Below are positions 51,503-58,249 of a stretch of DNA of 64,000 nt, one piece after another. The notes beneath the pieces were generated by a model. The model had not been told where the DNA came from. It saw only the letters and a program-made list of their open reading frames with translations, and did not search any database. Source of the stretch: Geminocystis sp. NIES-3709 (lineage in GTDB: Bacteria > Cyanobacteriota > Cyanobacteriia > Cyanobacteriales > Cyanobacteriaceae); the NCBI RefSeq assembly GCF_001548115.1, contig NZ_AP014821.1, positions 744,001 to 808,000 on the forward strand, given 5' to 3'. Every line of letters starts with the position of its first letter. Position 1 is the first letter of the stretch. Both the position numbers and the translations under genes were made by a program.

Positions 51503-52465
51503 TTAGATTTCTTCTTGATCAAAGACCAATTGATTTAACTTAACTATTTGTGATCTAAGTTTTGCCCAATTACGATAAATAGTCGCTTTAGTACGATCGA
51601 AAGAACTTAGTTGAGATAAGTAGGATTCACTATTACCTTCACCGAAACGATAAGCAATAGTAAGGATTTCTAATCTTTGTTTATCTCTTTTTCCGATTTC
51701 TTGGGAAACCTGAAATTCTCGGCTTATGTCATCTAATGCTAATAACTCTATGGCTACTTTATCCCTTATTGCTTGTTTTAATTCTGTTTGATTTCTCTGC
51801 AATTCTGCTACTTTTATTTGTAAATCACCGATAGCTATTTGTCTTTGTTGGACTTCTGCACTGCCACCAAAAGAATTGGTAAAAAAGGGTACTCCCACCA
51901 GACTCAAAATATTATTAAGTAATCGTAGTGGAGATGATAAATCACCTAATAATCTCTCGATCGGTCCTGGTGGTGTTGGTTGTCCTTTAGCAATATCGAC
52001 ATTAGAAATTGCTCGATCGCTATTAAGATAATATTGAATAAATGGAGATAATTGACTCCATAAAATTGATTGTTGATTATTACTTCTAGCGGATTCAATT
52101 CTTTCGTTTACTTCTGCTATTTTTTCTTCTAAAGTTTTGACTGAATAATTATTATTTACTGCTAAATTCTGTAATTGATTAATACAGCTATTATCTGCTA
52201 TTACACATGGTAACTCACCTTTTAATGATTCCCAAATATCATCATTTATTTTTGCATCAATAATTTTATCTAATCCATCAGGAGAGTTAAGTACATTTTC
52301 ATTAATTTTGATTTCCTCCACTGATTCCATGTTTTCATCGTCTATTTCTTCTTCTTCTGCATTTACCCACAGTTGAAAATTTAGAGGGAAAAGGAGTATT
52401 AAAACTATAAATATTTTAGATAAATATCTACTTCTTTTATTTCCTTTACCCCATTGATTAGACAT
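51503..52465 (-). CDS. TolC-like truncated outer-membrane efflux-type protein
   Basis: 320 aa. A signal-like region (SKIFIVLILLFPLNFQLWVN) then acidic residues, and repeated long helices: LAVNNNYSVKTLEEKIAEVN, IAIGDLQIKVAELQRNQTEL KQAIRDKVAIELL, YRFGEGNSESYLSQLSSFDR. The G-E-x-x-S-E-S-Y-L-x-x-L motif is typical of the OEP/TolC hairpins. At 320 aa it is shorter than TolC (about 450) and may be a half-size form. Likely partner of the HlyD-like protein; the 43227 product shares the helical style. Confidence 0.6.
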   Translation of the reverse strand: MSNQWGKGNKRSRYLSKIFIVLILLFPLNFQLWVNAEEEEIDDENMESVEEIKINENVLNSPDGLDKIIDAKINDDIWESLKGELPCVIADNSCINQLQNLAVNNNYSVKTLEEKIAEVNERIESARSNNQQSILWSQLSPFIQYYLNSDRAISNVDIAKGQPTPPGPIERLLGDLSSPLRLLNNILSLVGVPFFTNSFGGSAEVQQRQIAIGDLQIKVAELQRNQTELKQAIRDKVAIELLALDDISREFQVSQEIGKRDKQRLEILTIAYRFGEGNSESYLSQLSSFDRTKATIYRNWAKLRSQIVKLNQLVFDQEEI

Positions 52466-52559
52466 AATACTAGGCTTTTTTATTCTACATTATTATCGTT
52501 ATTTACTAATTTTAATTATAAACTATTTTATTATCTTTACAGTATCGATCGATAAGTAT

Positions 52560-52800
52560 CATAACCCGTCCAGCTACGCTCGACTATAGAATCGCTACGT
52601 TCCACTTTAAAGATATTATGTCACACTTAAAAAGGCGGTCACTCCTTCTTTGTTATAGGTCATAGTTCTTCGGTGAGGATACCGCCTAAAAACAAGTTTA
52701 CTGTTATATGTCTATGGGTGTGACTTATTATAAGTCTTGGGTGTCACTACGCTCTAATGTGTCCGGCTATAGGTGTTAAATCAAGACTTCTCCCACTTAG
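52560..52800. ncRNA. Candidate structured RNA, nested stems
   Basis: The 429-bp spacer 52466-52894 has no gene but is far richer in GC than its surroundings. GTCACAC 52620-52626 pairs with GTGTGAC 52718-52724, enclosing GGCGGT 52634-52639 with ACCGCC 52681-52686; a further perfect 15-nt hairpin GACTTAT-T-ATAAGTC covers 52722-52736. Nested perfect arms of this kind are unlikely by chance in AT-rich DNA. Strand is not determined. Related-looking segments occur at 58984 and 60250. Confidence 0.45.
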
Positions 52801-52894
52801 TGATTACCCGCCCGACAGGAAGAAAGAGAAGAAGAAAAGAAAAGGAGAGAAAGGGTAAAATTGTAATCTCTGCATAAGTTCTGCTACTGCGTAG

Positions 52895-53110
52895 CTAAGA
52901 ATAAAAATGAGGAAGAATGAGATAAAAGAAAGCCTTTTTTCGAGGAATAATACAATAGGGCAATTTTAGAGAAAGAAGAAGGCGAGAAAGTTGCTTATCT
53001 CTACCAGTCTTATCCGATTCCCAGAAACGAATAATAATTTTTTGATTTTGTTCGGGATAATAGCCGAATTGTAAATCAGGGTTGTTTTTTAAAAATTGAT
53101 TAAGTGTCAT
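52895..53110 (-). CDS. Small unknown protein, 71 aa
   Basis: TLNQFLKNNPDLQFGYYPEQ NQKIIIRFW, then RDKQLSRLLLSLKLPYCIIP and a basic end. It lies 40 bp after the 53150 gene with an intercistronic hairpin (53129-53143) between. No family. Probably a real accessory gene from codon use and spacing. Confidence 0.45.
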   Translation of the reverse strand: MTLNQFLKNNPDLQFGYYPEQNQKIIIRFWESDKTGRDKQLSRLLLSLKLPYCIIPRKKAFFYLILPHFYS

Positions 53111-53128
53111 AGTTTTTCTGTTGTGGGT

Positions 53129-53143
53129 GGGGGCGTTGCCCCC
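53129..53143. other. Intercistronic hairpin GGGGGC-n3-GCCCCC
   Basis: Perfect 6-bp G/C stem between the 53150 gene and the next gene on the minus strand, ending 19 bp before the 53110 start. Similar G4/C4 hairpins occur at 54850, 55949 and 57598. Confidence 0.6.
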
Positions 53144-53149
53144 TATAAA

Positions 53150-53386
53150 TTAAGAAATCAAACGAATATTTTGAGCTTCAAACTTTTCTTGAGCCTTATT
53201 TTCTGCTATTTCATTCTCGATTCCGCTATGTAAATCAATCATTCTCGAATAAATGGAGGAAAATTCATCAGGCGTTTTTTTAAAATTATTAATTGCAATC
53301 ATCATAAATTCGATCGCCGTTTCAAGTTTTACCAACGAATCTTCTAAATTACAGCCTTCTTTTAAAAGCCTTTCATAATAATACAT
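53150..53386 (-). CDS. Small helical protein, 78 aa
   Basis: YYYERLLKEGCNLEDSLVKL ETAIEFM and FSSIYSRMIDLHSGIENEIA. All-helical, no family recognised. Its promoter faces the operator-like inverted repeat at 53433-53450, shared with the divergent DnaJ-domain gene, and its leader contains TCAACTAAA like those of neighbouring genes. Confidence 0.5.
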   Translation of the reverse strand: MYYYERLLKEGCNLEDSLVKLETAIEFMMIAINNFKKTPDEFSSIYSRMIDLHSGIENEIAENKAQEKFEAQNIRLIS

Positions 53387-53432
53387 ATTTGTTTTTCCTT
53401 ATTTTAGTTGATACATATATTATAACTAATTT

Positions 53433-53450
53433 TCTTTAATTAATCAAAGA
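53433..53450. promoter_or_regulatory. Operator-like inverted repeat TCTTTAATTAATCAAAGA
   Basis: 18-bp near-perfect inverted repeat between the divergent 53150 and 53523 genes. Its right end is 29 bp before an extended -10 (TGTTATAAT, 53476-53484). The site at 56671-56688 has the same form and the same 29-bp spacing, so a common regulator is likely. Confidence 0.6.
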
Positions 53451-53475
53451 TTTTATAACATTATTCAAAGATTTT

Positions 53476-53484
53476 TGTTATAAT
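53476..53484 (+). promoter_or_regulatory. Extended -10 promoter TGTTATAAT for the DnaJ-domain gene
   Basis: TG-n-TATAAT preceded by TTATTCAAAGA 7 bp upstream, a half-copy of the operator motif. Followed by a leader AAATTCAACTAAA that is repeated upstream of the 56827 gene. Sigma-70 type promoter, assigned by motif. Confidence 0.5.
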
Positions 53485-53522
53485 AGAGATATAAAAATTC
53501 AACTAAACCTGAAAAAAACATT

Positions 53523-54029
53523 ATGATACATTTGTATTTCGATAAGTGTGAAACAGTCGCACAAGCGAAGAAATTATACAAAGAACTTGCTTTAAAACAT
53601 CACCCTGATCTAGGTGGTAATACCGCAACCATGCAAGAGATTAATCGCCAGTATGAAGAAATTTTAAGAAGATTAGACGGCGAGATAACCACCGACAGCG
53701 AAGGAAAAACCCATACTTATAAATATGATTACGAAACCGAGTCAAAGTTAATGAAACTCATTGATCAATTATTAACCCTTCAAATGAGCAACGTTGATAT
53801 TTATTTAGTGGGATTATGGGTGTGGATTGATGGAGAAACCAAGCCCTACAAAGAAGAATTAAAAACTCTTAATTGTAAATGGCATAACACCCGTAAATGT
53901 TGGTATTTTGCTAGTACCCCTAGCCGATACCGTAAATCTTCAAACAAAGGGATCGAAGACATCGCAGAAACTTATGGTGCAACCAAGATCCGCAACAAAG
54001 CAACAACCCCATACAAAGTAATTGCTTAG
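53523..54029 (+). CDS. DnaJ-domain protein with a unique C-terminus
   Basis: 168 aa. Residues 1-55 are a J-domain: TVAQAKKLYKELALKHHPDL with the H-P-D tripeptide, and GGNTATMQEINRQYEEILRR. The C-terminal ~75 residues (VGLWVWIDGETKPYKEELKT, WHNTRKCWYFA, YRKSSNKGIEDIAETYGA) recall a DNA-polymerase-associated or DUF family seen in phage proteins. Likely recruits the host Hsp70 to an element process, typical of phages and plasmids in cyanobacteria. Confidence 0.75.
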   Translation: MIHLYFDKCETVAQAKKLYKELALKHHPDLGGNTATMQEINRQYEEILRRLDGEITTDSEGKTHTYKYDYETESKLMKLIDQLLTLQMSNVDIYLVGLWVWIDGETKPYKEELKTLNCKWHNTRKCWYFASTPSRYRKSSNKGIEDIAETYGATKIRNKATTPYKVIA

Positions 54030-54056
54030 TAACTTTTAAACAATGGAGCAAAGCAA

Positions 54057-54275
54057 ATGTACTTATATGAATCATGGTATGTAGGCGATCGATTAATTCT
54101 CGATATGAGAGAGGAAGAAAATACAGAATACTTTGACTATCTAAACGAGTTAGATGATTGGAATTTTGGCATAAATCCCGACAATCTCGATTATGTAGCC
54201 CCCGATATAGTCGAAGAAAATACTGTTATCTGGAATGACAAATACAAAAGATCACCAAACCAGCCTGATTATTAA
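54057..54275 (+). CDS. Small acidic protein, 72 aa
   Basis: YLYESWYVGDRLILDMREEE, then EYFDYLNELDDWNFGINPDN. Very acidic with many Tyr/Trp, as in phage-type accessory proteins; could mimic DNA. Gene begins 27 bp after the DnaJ-domain gene. No family. Confidence 0.45.
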   Translation: MYLYESWYVGDRLILDMREEENTEYFDYLNELDDWNFGINPDNLDYVAPDIVEENTVIWNDKYKRSPNQPDY

Positions 54276-54298
54276 TTTTTGAATCATTGTCTAACCCC

Positions 54299-54838
54299 AT
54301 GAAGACATTAAAAGCATGGGGAAACATTCAACTAAACATAAAAAACAATATGAGACACATTTTATTCAACTTTTGTAATGTCTGCAATGTTACATGGCTT
54401 GATCGAAAAGATATTAAGATGATCACAATTAAATCGAATGATCATTGTTTAGTTACTTTAAAAACGGGAGAAACCTTAAAAGTTACAGCAAATGAAGTTA
54501 AGGAAAGCCTAGAACAAACAAGAAAAAAACGATCGAGCAATATTGAAATTATCGACAATCCTGATTACACTTACACCGCTCGAAATCCTATCAAAGAGAC
54601 TCAATATACCTTAATAACAAAAGATTCTTATATTTACTGCACCTGCCCCGATTATAACAATCAATCGATCGCCCTTAAATCTGATCAAGTCTGCTGTAAA
54701 CATATTTGGTCATTGTTGGAATACTTAGGGTTTAACAGTTTACTCGAATACAAAGAATATATAGAAACGGAACAAATCGAAGCCGAATATCAAAAATACC
54801 TTGATCGAGAATTTTATGACAGCTACGGAAACTATTAA
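54299..54838 (+). CDS. SWIM zinc-finger protein
   Basis: About 179 aa from ATG 54299. The zinc finger is at ~110-145: YIYCTCPDYNNQ, then QVCCKHIWSLLEYLGF, i.e. C-x-C-x(n)-C-x-H of SWIM domains, which bind DNA or proteins. The N-terminal part has FNFCNVCNVTWLD (another C-x-x-C) and a KTGETLKVTANEV segment. A start at ATG 54350 is also possible. A second, smaller SWIM-like protein follows at 54876. Confidence 0.6.
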   Translation: MKTLKAWGNIQLNIKNNMRHILFNFCNVCNVTWLDRKDIKMITIKSNDHCLVTLKTGETLKVTANEVKESLEQTRKKRSSNIEIIDNPDYTYTARNPIKETQYTLITKDSYIYCTCPDYNNQSIALKSDQVCCKHIWSLLEYLGFNSLLEYKEYIETEQIEAEYQKYLDREFYDSYGNY

Positions 54839-54849
54839 TTATTCTTCTT

Positions 54850-54866
54850 AGGGGATATTTTCCCCT
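54850..54866. other. Intercistronic hairpin AGGGGA-n5-TCCCCT
   Basis: 6-bp stem 9 bp before the 54876 start and 11 bp after the preceding stop. No T-tract, so it is more likely a translational or processing element than a terminator. Confidence 0.55.
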
Positions 54867-54875
54867 GACTAACTT

Positions 54876-55283
54876 ATGAAAATATCAAATCAAATCATAT
54901 CGCAACACTTCACCCCGTATCTTATCCATAGAGCTTTATACTACTTAGAGCGCAATCATTATAATTATCGTTACCAAGATCTTAAAAGTGAACTATGGTT
55001 TACGGGATTGTGGACTAATTCATCAGGTATTATTAGTTATCAAGATTATGCTAAATTTCTCTTACTTTATACCCAAGCCAAATCTTATCAACTATCTTAT
55101 AAAAAAGTGGGAGAAAACATATATATAGTAGAAGGAAATCATTTACCTTATTATACTGTTACTCCGAACTCCTGCAATTGTCCTTTATTTTTGTTAAGGA
55201 AGAAACGATCTAAAGAATTACCTCAATTTTTCAAATATTTTCCTATTACTTGTCACCACCATCAATTAATTAAATCACTGTAA
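54876..55283 (+). CDS. Second SWIM-like zinc-finger protein
   Basis: 135 aa. YYTVTPNSCNCPLFLLRKKR and FPITCHHHQLIKSL contain C-x-C-x(n)-C-x-H, the SWIM ligand set (the second pair is C-H-H). N-terminal region: FTPYLIHRALYYLERNHYNY. Adjacent to the 54299 SWIM gene, suggesting duplication or functional pair. The stop codon TAA lies within the variant palindrome at 55279. Confidence 0.55.
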   Translation: MKISNQIISQHFTPYLIHRALYYLERNHYNYRYQDLKSELWFTGLWTNSSGIISYQDYAKFLLLYTQAKSYQLSYKKVGENIYIVEGNHLPYYTVTPNSCNCPLFLLRKKRSKELPQFFKYFPITCHHHQLIKSL

Positions 55284-55292
55284 ATAATTACA
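55279..55292. repeat. Palindrome variant TGTAAATAATTACA
   Basis: One base different from the 14-mer and no longer a perfect palindrome at the centre; flanked by C and G. Supplies the stop codon of the 54876 gene (CTG TAA ATA). Confidence 0.7.
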
Positions 55293-55405
55293 GCCCACTA
55301 ATGGGGTTTTCTTTTAAAACCATCTTTGACTCATTTTACGTTTCAACAATAATCTTTTTCTTCGTTCGAGTAGGACGGGATGGAGTAAAAATTTAGGATT
55401 TTCTC

Positions 55406-55419
55406 TGTAAATATTGACA
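55406..55419. repeat. Palindrome variant TGTAAATATTGACA
   Basis: One mismatch from the 14-mer, in the spacer between the 54876 and 55463 genes. Confidence 0.55.
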
Positions 55420-55462
55420 TCCATTAGTGCCTTACATTTCCTATTCCCTGATTTAATATCAA

Positions 55463-55825
55463 TTACTTTGTTAACTTGCTTGGTTTCCATAATTTTAATA
55501 AATATCCTTCTAAGGCTTGGGCAATAAATTCACTACAAGACAACCCACTATCTTGGAGAGCTTCCAGAAAAAGAGGTTCTAAATCTTGGTAAAAGTAAAC
55601 CCCCATTGCTTTTTTCATACGAGGACGATCACGAGGAACAACCCAACCATCCTCTCTTTTTGCCTCATGAATATACGTTTTTCTTAAAGGTGGAGTAGAG
55701 ACAGCTTTATCTAAATCCCATTGTCTATCTAACCTAGAATAAACAGTTTGCAAAGATATATTATTAGCTATAGCAATTTCTCGATACTCCTCTGGTATAA
55801 CTTTACTGGTTTTACGTTTCATCAT
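55463..55825 (-). CDS. Putative DNA-binding plasmid-type protein
   Basis: 120 aa. N-terminal helix-turn-helix-like segment EEYREIAIANNISLQTVYSR LDRQWDLDKAV and basic centre HEAKREDGWVVPRDRPRMKK AMGVYF, then DSGLSCSEFIAQALEGYLLK. The C-terminal part looks like a ribbon-helix-helix dimer helix pair. No named family. Upstream on the minus strand lies TTTGTTATAAT, similar to the extended -10 promoters of the neighbouring genes. Confidence 0.5.
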   Translation of the reverse strand: MMKRKTSKVIPEEYREIAIANNISLQTVYSRLDRQWDLDKAVSTPPLRKTYIHEAKREDGWVVPRDRPRMKKAMGVYFYQDLEPLFLEALQDSGLSCSEFIAQALEGYLLKLWKPSKLTK

Positions 55826-55948
55826 TCTATTTTCTTTTTATTTCAGATAAATTATAACAAATATCAAAGATTTTTCTGTTGTTTAATATGATATTATACC
55901 AATAATATTACAAAAAATGTTTTTTTTGTTTTAGTTGAATTTGATGAA

Positions 55949-55964
55949 GGGGGATAATTCCCCC
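55949..55964 (+). terminator. Hairpin GGGGGA-n4-TCCCCC with T-tract
   Basis: Perfect stem GGGGGATAATTCCCCC followed by G and TTTTTTT on the + strand, 6 bp beyond the end of the minus-strand 55971 gene. By sequence it works best as a terminator of + strand transcription. Its style matches the intercistronic hairpins at 53129, 54850 and 57598. Confidence 0.5.
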
Positions 55965-55970
55965 GTTTTT

Positions 55971-56615
55971 TTAATCCTCTAAATCTTGGGTAAAGTATTC
56001 AGAAGCACCACAGACAATAAGAACCGCACCTACTAAAGCCCTTTTTTGTGCCATTTTACAGAGTGTATTAATAGAATTGTAATTAAACGTTTCGTTTCCC
56101 ATATCTAATGTAGAAGACAAAATATTTTCGCCACAACCACCTTTATTTTTATTACACCAGTGATAACCATCTTTATACTTAGATTTCATCAAGGTATCTT
56201 CTTTACCACAACTAGAACAAATTAATAATGCTCTAGCAAATTTACTTTCTTTAGATGATGCAATACCATCACACATTCCCACTAATTCACCAAAACGATA
56301 AAGATTACAACGATAATGATAATGAAATAAGTTTTCTTTATAATCTACAATTCTATCAATTATTTCAAAGGTAGGACGAAGTTTAAATAATCTGCATAAT
56401 TTCTCCGCCCCAGCTTTAAATAAAACAGGCTTATTACCACAATTGGGAATTAAACCATAGTCAATTTTTTCTTGTAAATTACGATTAACATATTCACGAA
56501 TTGCAGAAAAGATAAATTCAGCCTGTTCAATATCCTCATCTTCTAATAAATTAAATTTTACAGGCACATTTTTTACACTATCACTAAATATCTGAATCTC
56601 TGATTTATTTTCCAT
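55971..56615 (-). CDS. Rad52/Sak-like phage recombination protein with zinc cysteines
   Basis: 214 aa. QEKIDYGLIPNCGNKPVLFK AGAEKLCRLF is the diagnostic D-Y-G-x-I-P-G-x-x-K-P-x-L-x-K-x-G-A-E-K-L start of a widespread phage family. Toward the end come MAQKRALVGAVLIVCGASEY FTQDLED, as in Sak3/Rad52-like single-strand annealing proteins. In between ICSSCGKEDTL and WCNKNKGGCG could bind zinc, a less usual addition. Probably anneals ssDNA for recombination. Divergent from the 56827 operon with the operator between. Confidence 0.6.
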   Translation of the reverse strand: MENKSEIQIFSDSVKNVPVKFNLLEDEDIEQAEFIFSAIREYVNRNLQEKIDYGLIPNCGNKPVLFKAGAEKLCRLFKLRPTFEIIDRIVDYKENLFHYHYRCNLYRFGELVGMCDGIASSKESKFARALLICSSCGKEDTLMKSKYKDGYHWCNKNKGGCGENILSSTLDMGNETFNYNSINTLCKMAQKRALVGAVLIVCGASEYFTQDLED

Positions 56616-56670
56616 AAACTAAATTTTTTCTAACTTATTTTTTTATTATATCATATAAATGATAAAATAT

Positions 56671-56688
56671 TCTTTGAATAATTAAAGA
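56671..56688. promoter_or_regulatory. Operator-like inverted repeat TCTTTGAATAATTAAAGA
   Basis: 18-bp inverted repeat with the same form as 53433-53450. It lies 29 bp before TATAAT (56717-56722) of the forward promoter, and 21 bp from a TATAAT reading leftward (56645-56650), between the divergent Rad52-like gene and the 56827/Gp157 operon. Confidence 0.6.
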
Positions 56689-56713
56689 AAATATAGTATT
56701 AATTAAAGAATTA

Positions 56714-56722
56714 TGCTATAAT
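56714..56722 (+). promoter_or_regulatory. Extended -10 promoter TGCTATAAT
   Basis: TG-n-TATAAT preceded by TTAATTAAAGA, a half operator. Drives the 56827-58891 gene set. A leader with AAATTCAACTAAAA follows, shared with 53495. Confidence 0.5.
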
Positions 56723-56826
56723 GTGGGTATGACAGAGGATAAAATCAAGAGAGAGAAAAAAGCCTTGATAATAAACTAAAGTCATATAAAATTCAACTAA
56801 AAACTAGAAAAAACAATGATAGCAAA

Positions 56827-57048
56827 ATGATAAAAAGTAAATGGTTACAACACAGGCTAAAAAGAGAAAAACAGCAAAGATTACAAAAATTTCTCAATGG
56901 TTTTAAACACAATTACCTACTAAAAATTGTTAATTACTATAACCTTAATTGTGCAGATAGCAGACAGTTACGGTGTATCTACAAATCAATTAAACAAGCA
57001 AAACTAAACTATCAAGATATTTGGAGAGCATTAATCAATGGAAACTAA
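56827..57048 (+). CDS. Small basic protein, 73 aa
   Basis: KSKWLQHRLKREKQQRLQKF, LNGFKHNYLLKIVNYYNLNC, then QLRCIYKSIKQAKLNYQDIW. Strongly basic and helical; plausibly nucleic-acid binding. Overlaps the Gp157 gene by 11 bp. Its C-terminal half resembles the tail of the 57632 protein (N-C-x-D-x-R-x-V/L-x-x-x-I-K-x-I), suggesting a shared small domain. Confidence 0.5.
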   Translation: MIKSKWLQHRLKREKQQRLQKFLNGFKHNYLLKIVNYYNLNCADSRQLRCIYKSIKQAKLNYQDIWRALINGN

Positions 57049-57583
57049 ATCAACTTACAAACTCTATGAATTGAGCGATCGAATTGAAGAATTAGAATCA
57101 ATTATCGATAGTTTTGAGGAAGTACAACTACCAGAGGAAGCGAGAAAAATATATGAAGAATTATTGAAAGATGCTGATCAAACTAAAGCTGATTTTACAG
57201 ACAAAGTTGATAGTATTCTATCATTAATTCAATCTCGTAAAAGATGGTTAGAAGTAAGAAAAGCAGAAGTTGAAAGACTGCAAAAACTAATTAAAAAAGA
57301 TGAGAATACTATTAATTTTTTAACAGAGTATCTATTAAAACATCTTGAGAAATTAGAGATTACTAAACTTCGTACTAATAATTTTAATCTCTCAGTCAAA
57401 ACAGCATCGATCGCTCCCTTTAAATTATTGATAGAAGATGCTAAAAAATATCCTCAACAATACCAAAGAGTAACAGTAGAAGTAGATAAAAAAGCACTGA
57501 AAGAAGCGGTAAAAAATGGAGATACTGAAGCTCTTAAATATGCAGAGTTCGGGGAAAAATCTACCTACTTATCGATTAAATAA
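57038..57583 (+). CDS. Siphovirus Gp157-family protein
   Basis: 181 aa. LYELSDRIEELESIIDSFEE, ADFTDKVDSILSLIQSRKRW, LEVRKAEVERLQKLIKKDEN, LTEYLLKHLEKLEITKLRTN FNLSVKTA, KKYPQQYQRVTVEVDKKALK EA and GEKSTYLSIK follow the Gp157 layout from end to end: coiled coil then a beta strand with the D-K-x-x-L-K-E-A motif. Family members protect hosts from phage in Streptococcus or act in ssDNA recombination modules. Next to Rad52-like and exonuclease genes here. Confidence 0.85.
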   Translation: METKSTYKLYELSDRIEELESIIDSFEEVQLPEEARKIYEELLKDADQTKADFTDKVDSILSLIQSRKRWLEVRKAEVERLQKLIKKDENTINFLTEYLLKHLEKLEITKLRTNNFNLSVKTASIAPFKLLIEDAKKYPQQYQRVTVEVDKKALKEAVKNGDTEALKYAEFGEKSTYLSIK

Positions 57584-57597
57584 TTATAAATAATTAT

Positions 57598-57614
57598 AAG
57601 GGGTTTGACCCCTT
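57598..57614. other. Intercistronic hairpin AAGGGG-n5-CCCCTT
   Basis: Perfect 6-bp stem between the Gp157 stop (57583) and the ASCH start (57632), ending 17 bp before the start and 8 bp before its GGAGG. One of four similar hairpins in this module. Confidence 0.6.
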
Positions 57615-57631
57615 AAACTTTGGAGGAAATG

Positions 57632-58237
57632 ATGAAAGTAATTACAATACATCAACCTTGGGCATGGGCAATTGCCGAAGGATTTAAAACAGTAGAAAAC
57701 AGAACATGGCAAACTAATTACAGAGGATTATTAGCTATCCATGCAGGAAAATCAAAAAAATCTTTAAAATATTTAGATACGGTAAAAGAATTAACTGGTG
57801 TTGAAAATCCTAAATTAAGATTCGGTGAAATTATCGCAGTAGTTAATTTGACAAATATTACTATTTTTACTCATACTGAATGGGAAAAATGGGCAGTAAA
57901 AGGACAGTATCACTGGTTATTAAGAAATCCAGTAAAAGTAGAACCAATTAAAATTAATGGACAGATGGGGTTATGGGAATTAAATAACAAATTAATAAGA
58001 ATTAAACAATCCAAACAGTTTGAATTTCTCTCTAAATTTCGGATAGATGAATTAAGATTTATTTTACAAAAATACAATATTGATTGTGAAGATGCGAGAG
58101 TGGTAAATAATGTCATCAAAGCAATTGAATCATCAGGATTAAGTAATGAAGAAATTTGGGAAATGGTAGGGAAATATAGAGGAACTTATCGAAAAAAATT
58201 AAACATTGAGAATTTACCATTATTTAATAAATTTTAG
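57632..58237 (+). CDS. ASCH-domain protein with an extra C-terminal module
   Basis: 201 aa from ATG 57632 (GGAGG 5 bp upstream decides this start over TTG 57620). ASCH fold at residues 1-115: VITIHQPWAWAIAEGFKTVE NRTWQTNYRGLLAIHAG, FGEIIAVVNLTN and GQMGLWEL. ASCH domains resemble PUA and bind RNA. The last ~80 residues (IDELRFILQKYNIDCEDARV, VNNVIKAIESSGLSNEEIWE) are an additional helical module also seen in the 56827 protein. Function unknown; RNA-modifying or coactivator-like binding is possible. Confidence 0.75.
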   Translation: MKVITIHQPWAWAIAEGFKTVENRTWQTNYRGLLAIHAGKSKKSLKYLDTVKELTGVENPKLRFGEIIAVVNLTNITIFTHTEWEKWAVKGQYHWLLRNPVKVEPIKINGQMGLWELNNKLIRIKQSKQFEFLSKFRIDELRFILQKYNIDCEDARVVNNVIKAIESSGLSNEEIWEMVGKYRGTYRKKLNIENLPLFNKF

Positions 58238-58249
58238 AAGGAATTAACG

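Noticed and set aside
41493-52465. Complete integrative conjugative element
   Set aside because: Only an ATPase and envelope components are visible; no relaxase or mating-pore set was found, so self-transfer is unsupported.
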